A stretch of DNA of 64,000 bases, from positions 46,977,549 to 47,041,548 of the forward strand of contig CP136067.1 in NCBI GenBank assembly GCA_032622095.1, written 5' to 3'. A program made the position numbers and the translations under genes. This DNA is from Siphonodentalium dalli. Its lineage: Eukaryota > Mollusca > Scaphopoda > Gadilida > Siphonodentaliidae. This document shows positions 24,456-37,511 of the stretch, piece by piece (the first letter of the stretch is position 1; the number at the start of each line of letters is the position of its first letter). The notes under the pieces are model-generated. The model did not search any database. It was not told the DNA's origin and worked only from the letters and a program-made list of their open reading frames with translations.

Positions 24456-24937
24456 TGCACACATTGTGGCACCAACGCGTATGTGTGTAAGTGTGTATAT
24501 AACATGTACGGCAAAAAATTACAAGGGCCTCCGTTCCGCGCTGTATCCGCGCTATGGTATACGAATGGATTTCTATATCAATTATGCATATACTTTTTTG
24601 TCCATATATAATAGTATTGAATTCACAGGGATGATATTATTTCGTATTAAAGACTAAGTGTGATATAATCACTTTGAGCTTTTAACACTTTATTACACGC
24701 TTGTTCCTAGAAGTACATTGTTATTGCTGTTCCATATTTACAAATCCGTATGGAACGTACGTTACATACGCATCTCGTTGACGTAAAATGACGTACATGA
24801 CGTTCGCCTCAACCATGAAACTGGAACTATTTAAATAGAGGAATAATCACACATGACAAACACGCCCTGTATGAGCCCAAATAAACCGTCCTGTATTTTG
24901 AATGCACGGATTCTAGGACACGAAGCGTGTAATAAAG
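24456..24937. other. Non-coding spacer
   Basis: AT-rich; three TGACGT-type strings near 24788-24812. No gene seen. Confidence 0.35.
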
Positions 24938-25079
24938 ACAGAACGACACGATGTGTAAATGGGTGTGTCGATAGGCACGCGTGCTGTCGCGGAAGGATAG
25001 AACTCTAGGCGCAAGCGCCTCTCGTTATATCCTTCCGCGACTGTATCGACAAACCCATTTACACATCGTGTCGTTCTGT
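24938..25079. repeat. 142-bp long palindrome
   Basis: The outer arms ACAGAACGACACGATGTGTA and TACACATCGTGTCGTTCTGT are perfect complements. The match continues through AATGGGT, TCGATA and CGCGGAAGGATA/TATCCTTCCGCG to a GGCGCAAGCGCC centre. Probably a MITE. Confidence 0.85.
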
Positions 25080-25577
25080 GTATGCATACGATTCGTGGAT
25101 ATCATTATGCACACATATTTATGCTAAAGGAAGGATAATGCTTCAAAATATCACAAGTTGCTTTTCGCTGTTCATTTGTGGAAAAAAAACTATGTGCATA
25201 CTTTCGTTTTTAACTTCTTGTTCGTGCGCTTGTAAATAACACTTCGCTGACCTTACAAGACATAGAACGATTCTTCTATTTCCAGATAGATGGATGACGT
25301 TATTGTCCGACTAATTTAGGTAGCGATCGACCACAGGTGTAATAAACACCCGGACATATAAAGCGTTGTGTTACTTGCCTATTCGGATATAAGAGAAAAC
25401 AATGTTACAATGGTGCTAACTATATATGATGTGTTGTCGTGTTATAGCCGGGTGTGATAGCGCATTCGAGCCAAAAAATAATAATCACATGGCGCCTTCG
25501 GTGCCACGTGATGTACTTTTGGCTCTCAGTGCTCTATCACCACGATTGTAACACTCGGCACAGCATAGTTATCCCTG
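25080..25577. other. Non-coding spacer
   Basis: No gene seen. A short inverted pair (AGCCAAAA...CACGTGATG...TTTTGGCT, about 25478-25525) with a central CACATGGCGCC/GGTGCCACGTG is present. Confidence 0.35.
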
Positions 25578-27617
25578 ATCCTACTAAATGCATATCGCAC
25601 CCGACCGCACCCGTCTGCATCCGACCGCACCCCCCCCCCCCCCCCCCCCCCCCACCGGGTCCGAGCGAGATGGGTCATGCATGCACTATCGTGTATAATT
25701 GATACATGTACAAAAATTCCAATCCCGAAGTCGGTAGCTCGAGCTGAAACGGCACCGTTAACCCCTAATAATTTGTGGCCGGTAACGGTTCCGTCAGGTA
25801 CGCAAAATCCAATATTCCACCGACCCTGGCTGCCTGACTACGGAAATATGGACATCATATTATGCAGCGAATACCTCTCTGCATTCATGGGCGATCTAGT
25901 CCAAGTCTTCTTGTACTAAAACCAGCTAAGATATTGGGATGGCGATGCTGGTGTTTAGTCCAAGCCCGCTTGTATACCAATCCTATCACACGAGTTACGC
26001 CCACGATCTGTGGCGGGAATTTGTGGTGTATTTTACTCGATTTACCTAGCAAATCAATACATGATGCTATATACATCGGAAAGGCTTACATCTTATGGTC
26101 ATAATGGTGTATAATAATCTAACTTTAATGTTAAATTACACATAGAATATTCCGGTTGATTGCCACAAACATCGATTTGTTTCTCTGTTTGTTTACGTTT
26201 TAACCGAAAGCCGAAGTGGTCCGAATAAGTTCGGCATAATCCGCTGTTTGTTCTGGGAATTCTACTTTCCGTTTCTATATATAGCGCGGGTTTTCCGAAC
26301 AAAAATGGCGAAAACCGATCGCCCGAAAGTCCAGTTTTCTATGTGCTTTCAGAACAATTCCCGCACTAAAAACTTAATGACATAATGGAGGATCAGAAAG
26401 GTAGTTTTGTTGACAATTTTCACAAGCAACTTGTCAAAATTGGAGCAAATTAGAACTCTTGTGTCTGACTTGCCATGCGTGTGATTTTCATCCATGTGCA
26501 TTTTGACTTTTGTGTTGATAAAATAATCGGAGAACCGAATCACACAGTTTCGAAATATAGTTCTTCCGTTTTAGTGGGACTTTTCAAACTTAAGGTTAAA
26601 AATTTATACAAATTTTGTTTGATTTTTTGTGTGCTTAACAAGAGCAGTATGTTGCTCTGTTCGCTTAGTATATATCTTAATTTCGCCGAAGTCCACCAAA
26701 TGTGGGAAATGTAGCACCATATTATTTATTCTAATACTCGTTGTGTTTACACTGTTTTAAACTTTGAGAGGGTTGTAATTCCCCGTAATTTATTTAATGT
26801 ATTACATTTATATCTTCAATGTTTAATTAATCTATTTATTATTTTATTTATTGACACACATAATTACGATTACAATGGAGAATTCTTCGTAATTTGCGTT
26901 GTTGTCCAAAATCTACGGAATATTTTCAACGGAAAATGCCGAACACAGTTCGCGAGGTCAACCGAGTTCGCATAGTTTTAAAAAAATTGTAAACATTGAG
27001 GTAAATGTCTCTTTTCGCATTAAATTACCGTTTTAAATTCACAACTGATGTGGGTTTCAGATAAAATAGCATGTCTTCTGCGGAAAATATCCGTTTATTG
27101 TCGCAATTGTGATATTTTATTTCATATAATTGTGGTTTTATTTGAGCGGGTCACTAACGCTTAAGCCGTGTCATAAGCGAGCATATAGGGCGGTCTTGGA
27201 CTAAACACCAGCATCGCCATCCCAATATCTTAGCTGGTTTTAGTACAAGAAGACTTGGACTAGGGCGATCGGACCAGTCGCTAGCTGTAGCGGAAGTGCA
27301 TAAACTAACCCATACGCTGCCGCGGAATTTTCTATGAATGCACGCAAAAACGCCGAAAATATCACCCGCGGACGCACCTCCCTCAGGGTCCGAGCTAGAA
27401 GGGGCATGCATTATCGTGCAGAATAGACCTGTATGTACCAAAGTTCCAACCCACAAGTCAGGGATTAACATTTCCGTTTCCGCTCGAGCTATCGACTTGG
27501 GGATTGGAACTTTGGTAAATACAGATATATTATGCAAGATATATATATAGCGCATGTCTCATCTCACTCGGACCCCTGGGGAGGTGCGGTCGGGTGCAAT
27601 AGGCTTTTAGTAGGACC
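25578..27617. mobile_element. ~2-kb fold-back element with long inverted arms
   Basis: The outer ends share TCCTACTAAA and GCACCCGACCGCACC in opposite orientation (25578 onwards and up to 27617). A nearly perfect inverted match of ~85 bp, including ACCAGCTAAGATATTGGGAT, links 25893-25975 with 27188-27268. Between the arms are ~1.2 kb of AT-rich, gene-free sequence. A smaller palindrome (27436-27516, ACCAAAGTTCCAA/TTGGAACTTTGGT) lies inside the right arm. A run of about 20 C lies at 25629-25652. Reading frames over the arms mirror each other and are not genes. Confidence 0.7.
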
Positions 27618-29322
27618 CATTATCCCCTAATTTATAACTTGTTTTGTTGGGTCAAACAAATGTTCTTGAATAACATCAAGGCATGGGACATTAAACACTG
27701 AGTGATTGAACGAACGTGATATGCATATGAATTATTATTGTTATATACCTTTTGAATGTCGAGTTTTGAATGTCGTAAAGATATATCTTACCCGAGCCGT
27801 CATTGATAACGATTTCGATATTAAACATAAATCTTCTAAATTCAAATGTGTGTCGCATTATGTACAGCAGTGCTAAGTTGAATGCACATAAATCTGCATG
27901 CTATATAATAACATTAGTCGGTTGATGGCGAGCTATAATGCATGCAATATATGTTATAGATGGGGTTTCAACAAACATGGACCATTTAGCCATCAAATTT
28001 CGTCAGCAGGATTTACTTTGCATACCATTACATCGGAAGCTTAATTAATCTATGCACGTGGTATCGAAAACCTTTGTGCGTGGTTTGGTCCATTTTTGAG
28101 TCGCCGTTGTATGAGTTCATTCCGAGCTTCAATCCTCGGGTTTTCGTCGTTGACCCACTTTCATGCGTAACGCTGGGCGTGTGGGTATCGATGAGGATAT
28201 TTGTGCTGTACAATATGTATGGCAGTTTTTATCCAGATCAACAGGCGACTGTGTGGAGTTAATTCCATTGAGTTCCAGATACTCGAGTCGGAGGAATATT
28301 TTTCATTTATCAGCCCATATACAAACAAATCTGATTAAACACTGAAGTTTTGACAATCAAGCAATAGAACCATTATATATACACACACAATGAACTCTGA
28401 AAATATTTGAATTATGGCACATTACATGGGTATATATCATAAAGATTACACTTAATGTCCGTCATCGTTAACCGTTATTAGAGTTCTCAACCATAGGTTG
28501 AGTTCACGGATCTCCAGTGTGTGAAGGTGTAAACAATAATCCGATGGTAGAGACAAGCGATTTTTCGACGGAGTGACCGCAGATGTGCTTTATTGGCTTC
28601 AATCAAAACATAAATACACGACGCAGAAACATTCTCCTGCTGCCTGAATAGAGTTGTCTTCTCACAATAGATAATCCTATCCGATTATTGGATTATTTAT
28701 CTTTGCCGTACGTTTCGTAATGGTTAGAGCACAATAATTGTTCTTTGCCAGAATCAATCGAGTCGAAGACGAGATTTATTCTGATAAAGAACAATTCGCG
28801 TGCTCTGATCGACGTAGAGCACAATTGATCCCATATAATGCAATAAACTGGAAATGTGCCGTGCGCTTGGACACAATAACCGTTCAGCCACGCCCAAAAA
28901 CGTGGTTAACATGAACTGATCGCCGTTGAATGCAAATAGATATGTCCGAAACAACACGGACTGGTCCCACTTTAAAGCGCCCGTGCGATTTGTCTGTTAT
29001 GAGTTGCGGGTGCCTAACAATGGGTTATCATTGAACTATTCCTTCGCCAGCCTTGAGAATTGGTGTACTTTACCAAAAATCAGGGATCGATTGCAACAAT
29101 GGGATTGTGCTCTAAGTAATGATACACGGATTAAATGTCGTTTTGGGAGTTTGAATATATGTGACAAATAACTATAACACAATGGACCTTTCCACAGCTA
29201 TCAATCAAATAATTATTAGCGGATATGTTCGACCAATCAGCAACTGAGCCGGCCAATGGCTGCATTGAAAATTCTGCTGCAATCTTTCTTCACCCTAATT
29301 TTGTTATCCATGCATACATTTA
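27618..29322. other. Gene-free stretch with a small palindrome
   Basis: No supported coding region in ~1.7 kb. A palindrome at 28726-28806 has the arms AGAGCAC...AATTGTTCTTT and AAAGAACAATT...GTGCTCT around GAGTCGAAGACGAG. The inverted partner of the 23487 string is at 28500-28520. Confidence 0.45.
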
Positions 29323-29468
29323 GGAGATAAACATACCCTGTTGAGTTGTACATTCTGGGATTCGAGCATGAAAACAGTTTGTGAACGAGCCGGCTTGCCG
29401 GCGAGTTCACAAACTGTTTTCATGCTCGAATCCCAGAATGTACAACGAAACAGGGTACGTTTATCTCC
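29323..29468. repeat. 146-bp long palindrome
   Basis: The arms GGAGATAAAC...ACCCTGTT and AACAGGGT...GTTTATCTCC continue as GTACATTCTGGGATTCGAGC and GCATGAAAACAGTTTGTGAAC, with perfect complements. The centre is GCCGGCTTGCCGGC. Only a few mismatches occur over the whole length. Confidence 0.88.
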
Positions 29469-29647
29469 ATTGTAATTCAATCTAGCAAGGAATTTGCAAA
29501 AAAACTGTATAAAAAGTATCATTTAGTCATTTTCATGACACGAATCGAGACTTTCATTTCGCCGTTGTCACCGTGCACAAATCATTGGGTGTGTCCATTG
29601 CGTTACTCGGAACACTGCTCCGTAACCATTTCCTGTGGGGCGGGTTG

Positions 29648-29840
29648 GCTCGTTTCGCTACTCCGTTCTGCGCCCATCAAATTGTACCGTACCACATTCA
29701 GATTTGATGCACGCTGAAGCGGCCGATGAACGGTATCTATAGACAACAACGCGCGGGTGTGCTCGTTTCGCTACTCGTTCTGCGCCGATTACATTTGACC
29801 GTGCTACATTCAGATTTGATGCACGCTGAAGCGGCCGATG
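29648..29840. repeat. Direct duplication with 113-bp period
   Basis: GCTCGTTTCGCTACT...TTCTGCGCC...ACATTCAGATTTGATGCACG and CTGAAGCGGCCGATG occur at 29648-29728 and again at 29761-29840. The frames across it are not conserved, so I do not call coding. Confidence 0.8.
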
Positions 29841-30065
29841 TCGGTGAATCGAAAACGAAAGTTAGCCGTACTCGGCCAATCAGAATGCTTGATTTTAGTG
29901 ACAAATACTCAATTGAATTACAATCAGTGTTAAAGTTGCTATATTCAAACTACTATTTTGTTGTCAAATCATAATATACTGAGATTTATATTTACGCCAA
30001 GATGTTACAAATGTATCCATGATTACATCAATGTTTTTCATTTAGCATGATTTTCACATTTAAAG

Positions 30066-30235
30066 GCAACACGAATTAGTAGAGTCGCTTATGTACTTCC
30101 GTGGGAATTGTTTGAACAAATGTAGAGACTATGATTTTATGATAGGGTATCACTTACTTTGTCAGTAAAAGTTTGTTAGACATTCTGGGTCCGCGACTGG
30201 AGCGAGTTATGACGTCATCAAAATGGCGTCTTCGG
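30066..30235 (+). repeat. Left inverted end of the 30-37.7 kb element
   Basis: ~165 bp collinear with the reverse complement of 37512-37700. It contains a perfect CRE octamer TGACGTCA (30210-30217) followed by AAAATGGCG, as in the right end (TGACGTCAC-AAAGATGGC on its own strand). Confidence 0.65.
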
Positions 30236-30632
30236 TCATTTAGCTCAGATTTAAGGTAGTCTCAATAACGCACACTTTGTGCATCCGTTCAGCGGATTAT
30301 GACTGTATTTATCAGTTACGATCATTAATGGATGATATACATAGGCATATATCTACAAAAAGTCATAAAAACTCAAATTAAATGGGAAATATTGGCGCAA
30401 ATTTGAGTACAGAAACCCCAAAAAACTATTTTTTTCATGTTTCGCGCACACATTTCTATATAAAACTGGTTGGAAAAGTGAACTATTGAAAATATCACAT
30501 GTCACAATGTCTGGCAAATGTTATCCGGTCAACTAACTAGATTCCTGTCGCACAAACACGTCTGTTCCCGCGGGATAAACATCGAGCGCGAATATCGAGT
30601 TTTCCATAATCGAGCGGCTTCCCGTAGTTTTT

Positions 30633-30640
30633 TGACGTCA
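30633..30640 (+). promoter_or_regulatory. CRE-type site upstream of the element's gene
   Basis: A perfect palindromic TGACGTCA 61 bases before the candidate start ATG (30701). CRE octamers also occur in both inverted ends of the element, hinting at CREB/ATF-type control of its transcription (inference). Confidence 0.35.
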
Positions 30641-30700
30641 CAGGTGACACGAAGTTTGTAAACGCGACGATTCGAAAATAAGACAGAACTGCAGCTGAAT

Positions 30701-33700
30701 ATGGTATGTAATACTATCAATTATATATTTTTATATTGAGCACATAATAACACATTCCCCAAATGGACATCCACAACAATCCTTGACATTATAGCCCATC
30801 TCGGGGCCTCGGTGGCTCAATCGGTTAGGGGTACAACTCCAAGCCGTTTCGCCTTCCAGCGCTGGCGATAAGGGTTCAAATCCACATGTTTCCATCGTGG
30901 ACTTTGTAACTCGAAATCGTTATCTGGGAAAGTTGCCAGTTACTTGCCGATGGCCGGTGGTTTGCCGCACATGGTCGACGAATTTATCAGCCATTGAAAT
31001 CACTGTTAGATTAGCCGTAAGTGTGCGGATTTCCTCCACCATTAAAACTGGCAATGTCGTGATATGGCCTTAGTGGCTAAAGCGACATAAAAAAAACCAA
31101 TCAATCAATCAATCATATAGCCCATCTCGGCCCAATAGCTTACACACTAGCTAATATATTATCGAGGGAAGGGTGCAATTAATTGTACGCATTGAACGCC
31201 AACACATTCAAAATCGGTGTGTGATTATGTACATGAACCTAAAAGTCTTTCACACTATGTTGCCACCCGATCGCGTTTTGCCTATCTTAATTGCTTCCCT
31301 CCCTGCAATATATTCCCAACGTTTCTCTCTTTTGGTATTTACATTATATAACTTTGTAATTTGCCATTTATTACTTCCATTCTATCCACTGTATACTTCG
31401 ACATGGGGTCATTGATGGCAGATTAGCCGGAATGCGAAAATGCAAATTATCGTTTTCGAGCAATTTTTATACAGTTTTCAAGCTAAATTATCAAATAAAT
31501 GTTATAGTATATGCATACGAGTCCCATATACTTATCTAAGTTAGTGTATAGTCACTAGTGAGTGAGTGGCTTGAATTTACGCCCTGTATCAAAATAATTT
31601 TCTACACGATCATATGTGCAACGCCCTGGCCATTGCACTATCAGTCAATTAATTTTATTACGTTGTGTACACGGAAATTCGTAATTTAGTTTATGGCTCC
31701 AGTTTATCAAATTATTAACTTTGATTTTAAGATAACGTAATAACATAAACGTGTACAGAATACATCGTCGACTCAAATTACTTATTTTTCTATATATTAT
31801 CGATATTAGATCGTTATTACCGTGAATGTATTGCAAATGGCGTACAGTATCGTACCTCTTTAAGTGCTTTTGACAATTACAGACTGTCGTGGTCTTCAGA
31901 GGCCCAGTCGTCTCAGTCTTTTCCACATGTACCCAACACAAAAATTTACCCTACACCTAATAGTACGTAATCCTACAAATTAAGTATTACTAGGGCTGGG
32001 GTCAATTGTGTGCTGGGGACCTGTGGTCTTCACAGCCAGATACCGACTCAACAGTAATTGACTTTTTTGTGTTTTCCAATTTCATCGAATTTCAATATGT
32101 GGTATTATCAGTAAATTGTTCTTTCTTCTTTCTATTTTGTCTAGGATAAAGAACCTCCTCTCAAGAAGCACAGGCTCTCTCTCGATGAGTGTCTCATTTG
32201 TCAGAAACCCTCAAATGATCCCACATATGACAACCCAAAAGAATATGGCAGAGTACTCCAAATGATCGAACATCGTTCATATGAAGGCCACTCTGTTTAC
32301 TACGATGCATACATACGTCTGAAAGATGTCAACGTGGAAATACTGAGTTTGAACAAAGCATCATGGCACAGACTGTGTTACAAGAAGTTGATGCTAACTC
32401 CGTCGGTATCCTCAACACCAAAGGACCAGGCCAATGCTGCAAGTTCGAGCTTCAGACGATCAGCTGCTAGTCCTTATGACAGGATGAAATGTTTCTTCTG
32501 CCAAAAAACTGCAACGCGTAAAAATCCTCTGCATAATGTACTCACTGATAACCGTGAAGACGACTTGAGAACTACGATACAAAGTATCGGCAATGAGGAA
32601 CTGCTAGTGAGACTAAATTCTGCTATATCTACATCGGACGCTCACGCGAACGATGTCCTATATCACAGTTTATGTTGGACTAAGAACATTTATAATCCTT
32701 CACGCAAACGCAAATTTATTCGGGATGATTCCAATGTTGATACTGAAGTAGAAATTCATTGCAAATACAACTTGTTCGCTGGCAGACGGTTTGGTTTCAA
32801 ATATGGCTAAATTAGAGAAACAGTTCAACGATTTGTTAGAGTCTAAAGGTTCGCAGTCATCATATTGCCGGAAGACATTGAAACGACTCCTGTTGGACAA
32901 AATACCAGACGTTGAATTCTCAAAGCCAGCACGAGTGAATCAGTCGGAGTTGGTTTCACTGAAATAATCCAAAGATGATTCGTTCGTCGAATCTAGCATG
33001 GATGCATGTGACAACGACCATAAACTAGTTTTGGACTGTGCCAAACATCTGCGGCATTCAATTATTGAGCTCGACGGCTGGAGATTCGAGGGTTCCTTAG
33101 AGTCGTCAAATGTTGTTCCAGACGATCTGGTATCATTCTTTCGTTGTCTCATCTCTGGTCCGAAATCTTCAACTGTCAGTACGGAAGGAAACGTTTCTAC
33201 CAATCAGCGCGCTCGGGTTCTTGCAGAGTTAACTGTTTCTGCTTGCTTGTCATATCGCCAGGTTAAGCATGGGAGCGATACGACAAGAAACAAGAGAGGG
33301 GACTCCCCAACTCAAATTGCAGTCGGGCTAACTGTTCACCAACATGTTCGAAGCAAAACATTTATATGTTTCTTGAATGCTCTGTGTCTCTCGATAAATT
33401 ATACCAAAGTTCTAGAAATCGAAACACAGATGGTCAATTCGATGTTGCGCTCAATGAGGGACAACGATGGTATATTTTTGCCTAGTGACATATATATAAG
33501 CGGAGACATGTGTTTTATGCCATTGACAACTGTGACTTTAAAGAGGATACCCCCGACGGGAAAAGTACCACGCATGGTACAGCTATTGCGATTTACCAAA
33601 GGAAGGAACCCGATGATGTGATAGTGCCCGCCGTGAGTTTGTGCGACGATGTCTCTTGCAAGCGCATGGATGATTTGCCAAAATGTTTAACTGAGCTCGA

Positions 33701-36700
33701 AAACTGTTATGTGCCTCAGATTGCTCGAGTGAAAAATGAAGTGTTTCCAAAACATAATACCAAGTCCACTCCTTTAATCGGACTCGTGTTGACGATCTAC
33801 CTTGGCTTCTCTCGAAAACAATTAAATTCGAGAGTAATACCGGCGATCCAACGATGAAACAATATGCGCCACTTGTACCGACCTGGACAGCTTATAATTC
33901 ACTGATATGTAATCCTCTACCGATTACAAAGGTTGCCATCCCGCCAATCATTCCATATCCTCCAACTGACTCAAACACTTTGCTGACAGCGTTGAAGTAC
34001 GTCAAAAAAAACTAACACCGTGGTCATGGGCGAAGATAAGAAATGTGTTGTGTCTCTCGATTTGGGACTATATAAACCCGCGAAGACTCTGCAAATAATG
34101 ATGCCAGGCTGTCTTAACCAGTTTGTTTTACGCCCTGGGGAACTTCATATCGTTATGGCTATGCTGAGGACAATTGGCTCGTTCATCGACGGTAGTGGGC
34201 TAGAATCAATTTGGGTGGAATCTGGAGTATATGGGCCAACCGTATGCAAGCAAATCCTCGACGGAGCACACATAAGACGAGCCGTTAATGCACATACCAT
34301 AACATGGCTGGCTTTGTTTGAGCTGTATGTTAGTTCAAGTTATTTCAATGCAAATGAGTTGACACCGGACATTAAAGACGCGATACTATCTATTCAGGAA
34401 TCATCGAACAATACATCATTACGGGACGCGCATTCTCTGTTGCTGCGTCTGATCGAATTGGACAACTCAGTTTGGGACCCCGACAAAATCGCAAAATCTC
34501 AACAACCGTTATTGAAATTGGTGTTGCAATATATGGACATGGTTGGCGTGATGTTCAGGTTTGTCCGCTCTTTTCACTTGGGAGACTTGGAACTTCACCT
34601 CTCTTCGTTGGAGGCATTTTGTAAATATCGCCATGGACAAACTGTGCTATTCCAGACTAATGCCATTGTACCTTGCAGAAATGCGGACTCTACCAAAGTC
34701 TGACCCTGAGTTATACAAGGAGTTCTGTGGTGGAAATTGGGTCGTTAACAATAACTCAGTCCCATTCTGTGCAATAGGGGCTGATCATGGTCTCGAACAT
34801 CTCAACAGGTGGATGAAAGTGACTGGTGGAATAACTGGGATAACTCTTAATGAGCAAGCTCGCAACCGATTCTTTCTTGTAGCCCCGCAACTTTCTCTTG
34901 TCACACAGGAAGCTTACAAATTGGCTGGCATATCAACGTCGACCCATGGTCACCACCATTCATTAAGCAACACGGTTACGAAGCGACAAGGCAAGAATGT
35001 GGCTCTACTTGTCCAATCGTTCCGGGAATTCATAGACCCATTTCAATATGAAGGTTGTGATCTTGTGAATATTGTAACAAGGGCCATAATGTCTCAGGAT
35101 ATAACGGACAGCGTCACGAACTTGCATTTGAAGGGCCAAGAGCTTTATGAAAACTTCGTCAATGATCGTATTAAGACGAAGGGTTGTAGCATATTTGATC
35201 CAATGAAGAAAGCCAAGCTTCTAACATGTAAGGACAACTCCAAAAGGTTGAAAATTTCATCTACCGGTGCAACATTTGAGCTGAAAGATGACCGTGCACT
35301 GTTCGCACGCATGCTTGTGGTTGCGCGATCTCGGCCGGAAATCAAACTAAAGCAGTGTATTGGGAAGTATGAGTTGCCTGTTGTCCCACGGTCATTGTTT
35401 TCGTCTGACGATATGCTCTTACCCTGTTCTAATAAAAGTGACCTTATGAGAATATTGGAGGATTTACCCAAAAAATGTTTCCGATTTGACATCTACACAC
35501 ATCCCTCACTGAAATAACAGATGCTTCCCCTGGAACCGATATCCACATTGAGAGGGTTGCAATTGTCGACGCCATGGCTGAAGTTCAAGCGCTCCACACG
35601 CCTGTATCCGTCACTACGTGTGGGGACTTAGCTCAACACTTCTATGATAACATGGACAAGAAGTATTTTGCTAAGTTTGATGAGTGTCATGTGATATTCG
35701 ATCGCTACGATGTTGAAAACTCACTGAAGACGACAACGAGAATAAGGAGACTTGGAAATAAGCCAAGTGTGAGCTACCATATCACTAGCAGCACAAAAAA
35801 ATCGAATGTTTCCATGCAAAAACTACTTTCAAGTTCCCATACCAAAGACGAGTTATCGGAATTCCTTGCTCATGGTGTCGTTGTAAGGTGCGCTGAAAAT
35901 AATTAACGGGTTGTTGTGGCTTATCGCAACAAGGTGGATTCTTCATTTAGTGATGCATCGGTTATATCCAGTGAACAGGAGGAAGCCGATTCTAAGCTTC
36001 TCCTGCATGCGTTGCACGCGACGACGAGTGGACGGAAGGTACCATACATATTTTCACCAGACACAGATATCTTAATAATATTTCTTTCTCATTCTGATTC
36101 ATTAAATTGCCTGCTGGTACTATTTTCTGCACAGGGAGGGGAAAGGCATATCGAGAAATTGAACTGTGCAAAATTGCCTCGGCGCTATCAGAGACAGAAC
36201 GAAAAGCTCTCATTGGCTTCCATGCTTTTTCGGGAGCTGACATAACATGGTCTTTTTCTGGTAAGGGGAAATCTTCGATGTGGAAAACGTTCCCCAACAC
36301 CAGTGACAGTACCAAACAAGCGTTCAGTGAAATAGGGTGCGACGTTTGCCTCCCCTCTGATAACATTTATGGGCCGATTGAAGAGTTCGTTTGCGAGTTA
36401 TATGCTGGGAATAATTTCACTGAGGTTTCGGATGTGAGGTGGTATCTTTAAAAAAAAAAAATTATGCTCCGAAAAACTTCCACCAACACACGATGCGCTG
36501 ACAGAGGGAATCAAACGTGCTCACTATCAGGCATTTATCTGGCGCAATGCACAAAATGCACGATCAGACACAATAGACCGCGAGGAGTTCGGTTGGGTTA
36601 AGCGAGATGGGAGTTTTGAACCTGTCATGACCAATCTACCCCCGGCTCCAAGTGTAATATTGCAGTTGATTAAATGCAATTGTTCGAAAACAAAATGTGA

Positions 36701-36845
36701 CACCAAAAGATGCAAATGCAAGGGAAGCGGCTTATTTTGTATCGAAATGTGTTTGTGTGATGGCGATGTGTCTTCGTGTTGTAACACTGACGTTTTAAAG
36801 CCACAGTATGAAAGTGACGACGAGGAAGATGATTCCGTATTATAG
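30701..36845 (+). pseudogene. Broken gene: two Cys/His modules, PIN/FEN-like nuclease region, CXC domain
   Basis: Exon 1 seems to end in ATG (30701-30703) before gtatgt. The acceptor at 32143-32144 opens exon 2 in phase with DKEPPLKKHRLSLDE. Two similar zinc-type modules follow: CLICQK...HRLCYKK (about 32193-32390) and CFFCQK...LYHSLCWTK (about 32490-32685). A long central part contains QIAVGLTVHQHVRSK, AIDNCDF and EDTPDGK, then SYHITSST. An acidic series resembles PIN/FEN-type nucleases: SSEQEEADSKLLLHAL (~35956), SPDTDILII (~36057) and FSGADITWSFSGKGKSS (~36226). The C-terminus has the CXC pattern C-x-C-x4-C-x4-C-x-C-x6-C-x3-C-x-C (36679-36762) and an acidic tail. Frame changes near 32790, 33515, 34600, 35520, 36110 and 36450, plus stops such as TAA ~32967, inactivate it. 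I recall this protein type as a multi-copy family of marine invertebrates with no assigned function. Confidence 0.65.
30802..31115 (+). mobile_element. tRNA-derived SINE with target-site duplication
   Basis: The 5' head is tRNA-like with pol III boxes: A box TGGCTCAATCGG (30813-30824) and B box GGTTCAAATCC (~30873). A body of ~200 bp follows, then the tail CGACATAAAAAAAACCAATC with four CAAT units. The 15-base direct repeat TATAGCCCATCTCGG flanks it (30790-30804 and 31116-31130), a clean target-site duplication. It sits in the intron of the broken zinc/PIN-like gene and therefore inserted after that element. Confidence 0.93.
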
Positions 36846-37511
36846 AAACATACATGTTTATGATATATTGATTGGTTATATGTGTATAATAACATGTGCC
36901 ATATCACCGTGTGTTATGATTTCGCCCTTACAAAACAATTTTGGGTCACAACAGGAAAATGTGACTCAAAGTCAACGTTTCCTGATATTTGACGGCCATA
37001 TTGGCCGCCATCTTGGAATCCATTTTGAATTAGAATCTCCAATTGTATTCCAGTAGATGAGACTGCCATATATTATATTTTTCCATCGATGACTATCAAC
37101 GCTGCGTTCATTGTCTATCAAAATATGAGCAGAATGGTATAAGCTATTTTTGGGGGAAAATTCATACCGCGTTTTTTCCAACATTATTTTTGTCGCATTC
37201 GGCTGCGATTAGTACTCCAAAAATCATACATTTGATGCCCAAGTGACTATATATCATGGATATGGACAATATATATCACTATTTGCGACCATTTCCATAC
37301 AGAAGGAAACGATTCAGGGTGAAACTGGAAAAAAATATGATTATTTCCACTTCCGGTGGCCATTTTGGCGGCCATTTTGATCGGAGCGTAACAATTTCTT
37401 AACTAAGTTATAGAACAACCATATTGCATCACATAAATATAACAATATTTGTGTTATTCTTCACAGAAGTCATACGTCTTTTACTGATCAAAGCAGTAAT
37501 GATAGCAAAAC
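36846..37511. other. Subterminal non-coding part of the 30-37.7 kb element
   Basis: No gene. GGCCGCCATCTTGG (~37003), GGTGGCCATTTTGGCGGCCA (~37355) and GGCGGCCATCTTTG (~37521) recur; these are YY1-like GCCAT cores, clustered near the right inverted end. Confidence 0.4.

Noticed and set aside
27154-27555. 133-codon minus frame
   Set aside because: It lies in the arm of the fold-back element and mirrors a frame in the opposite arm.
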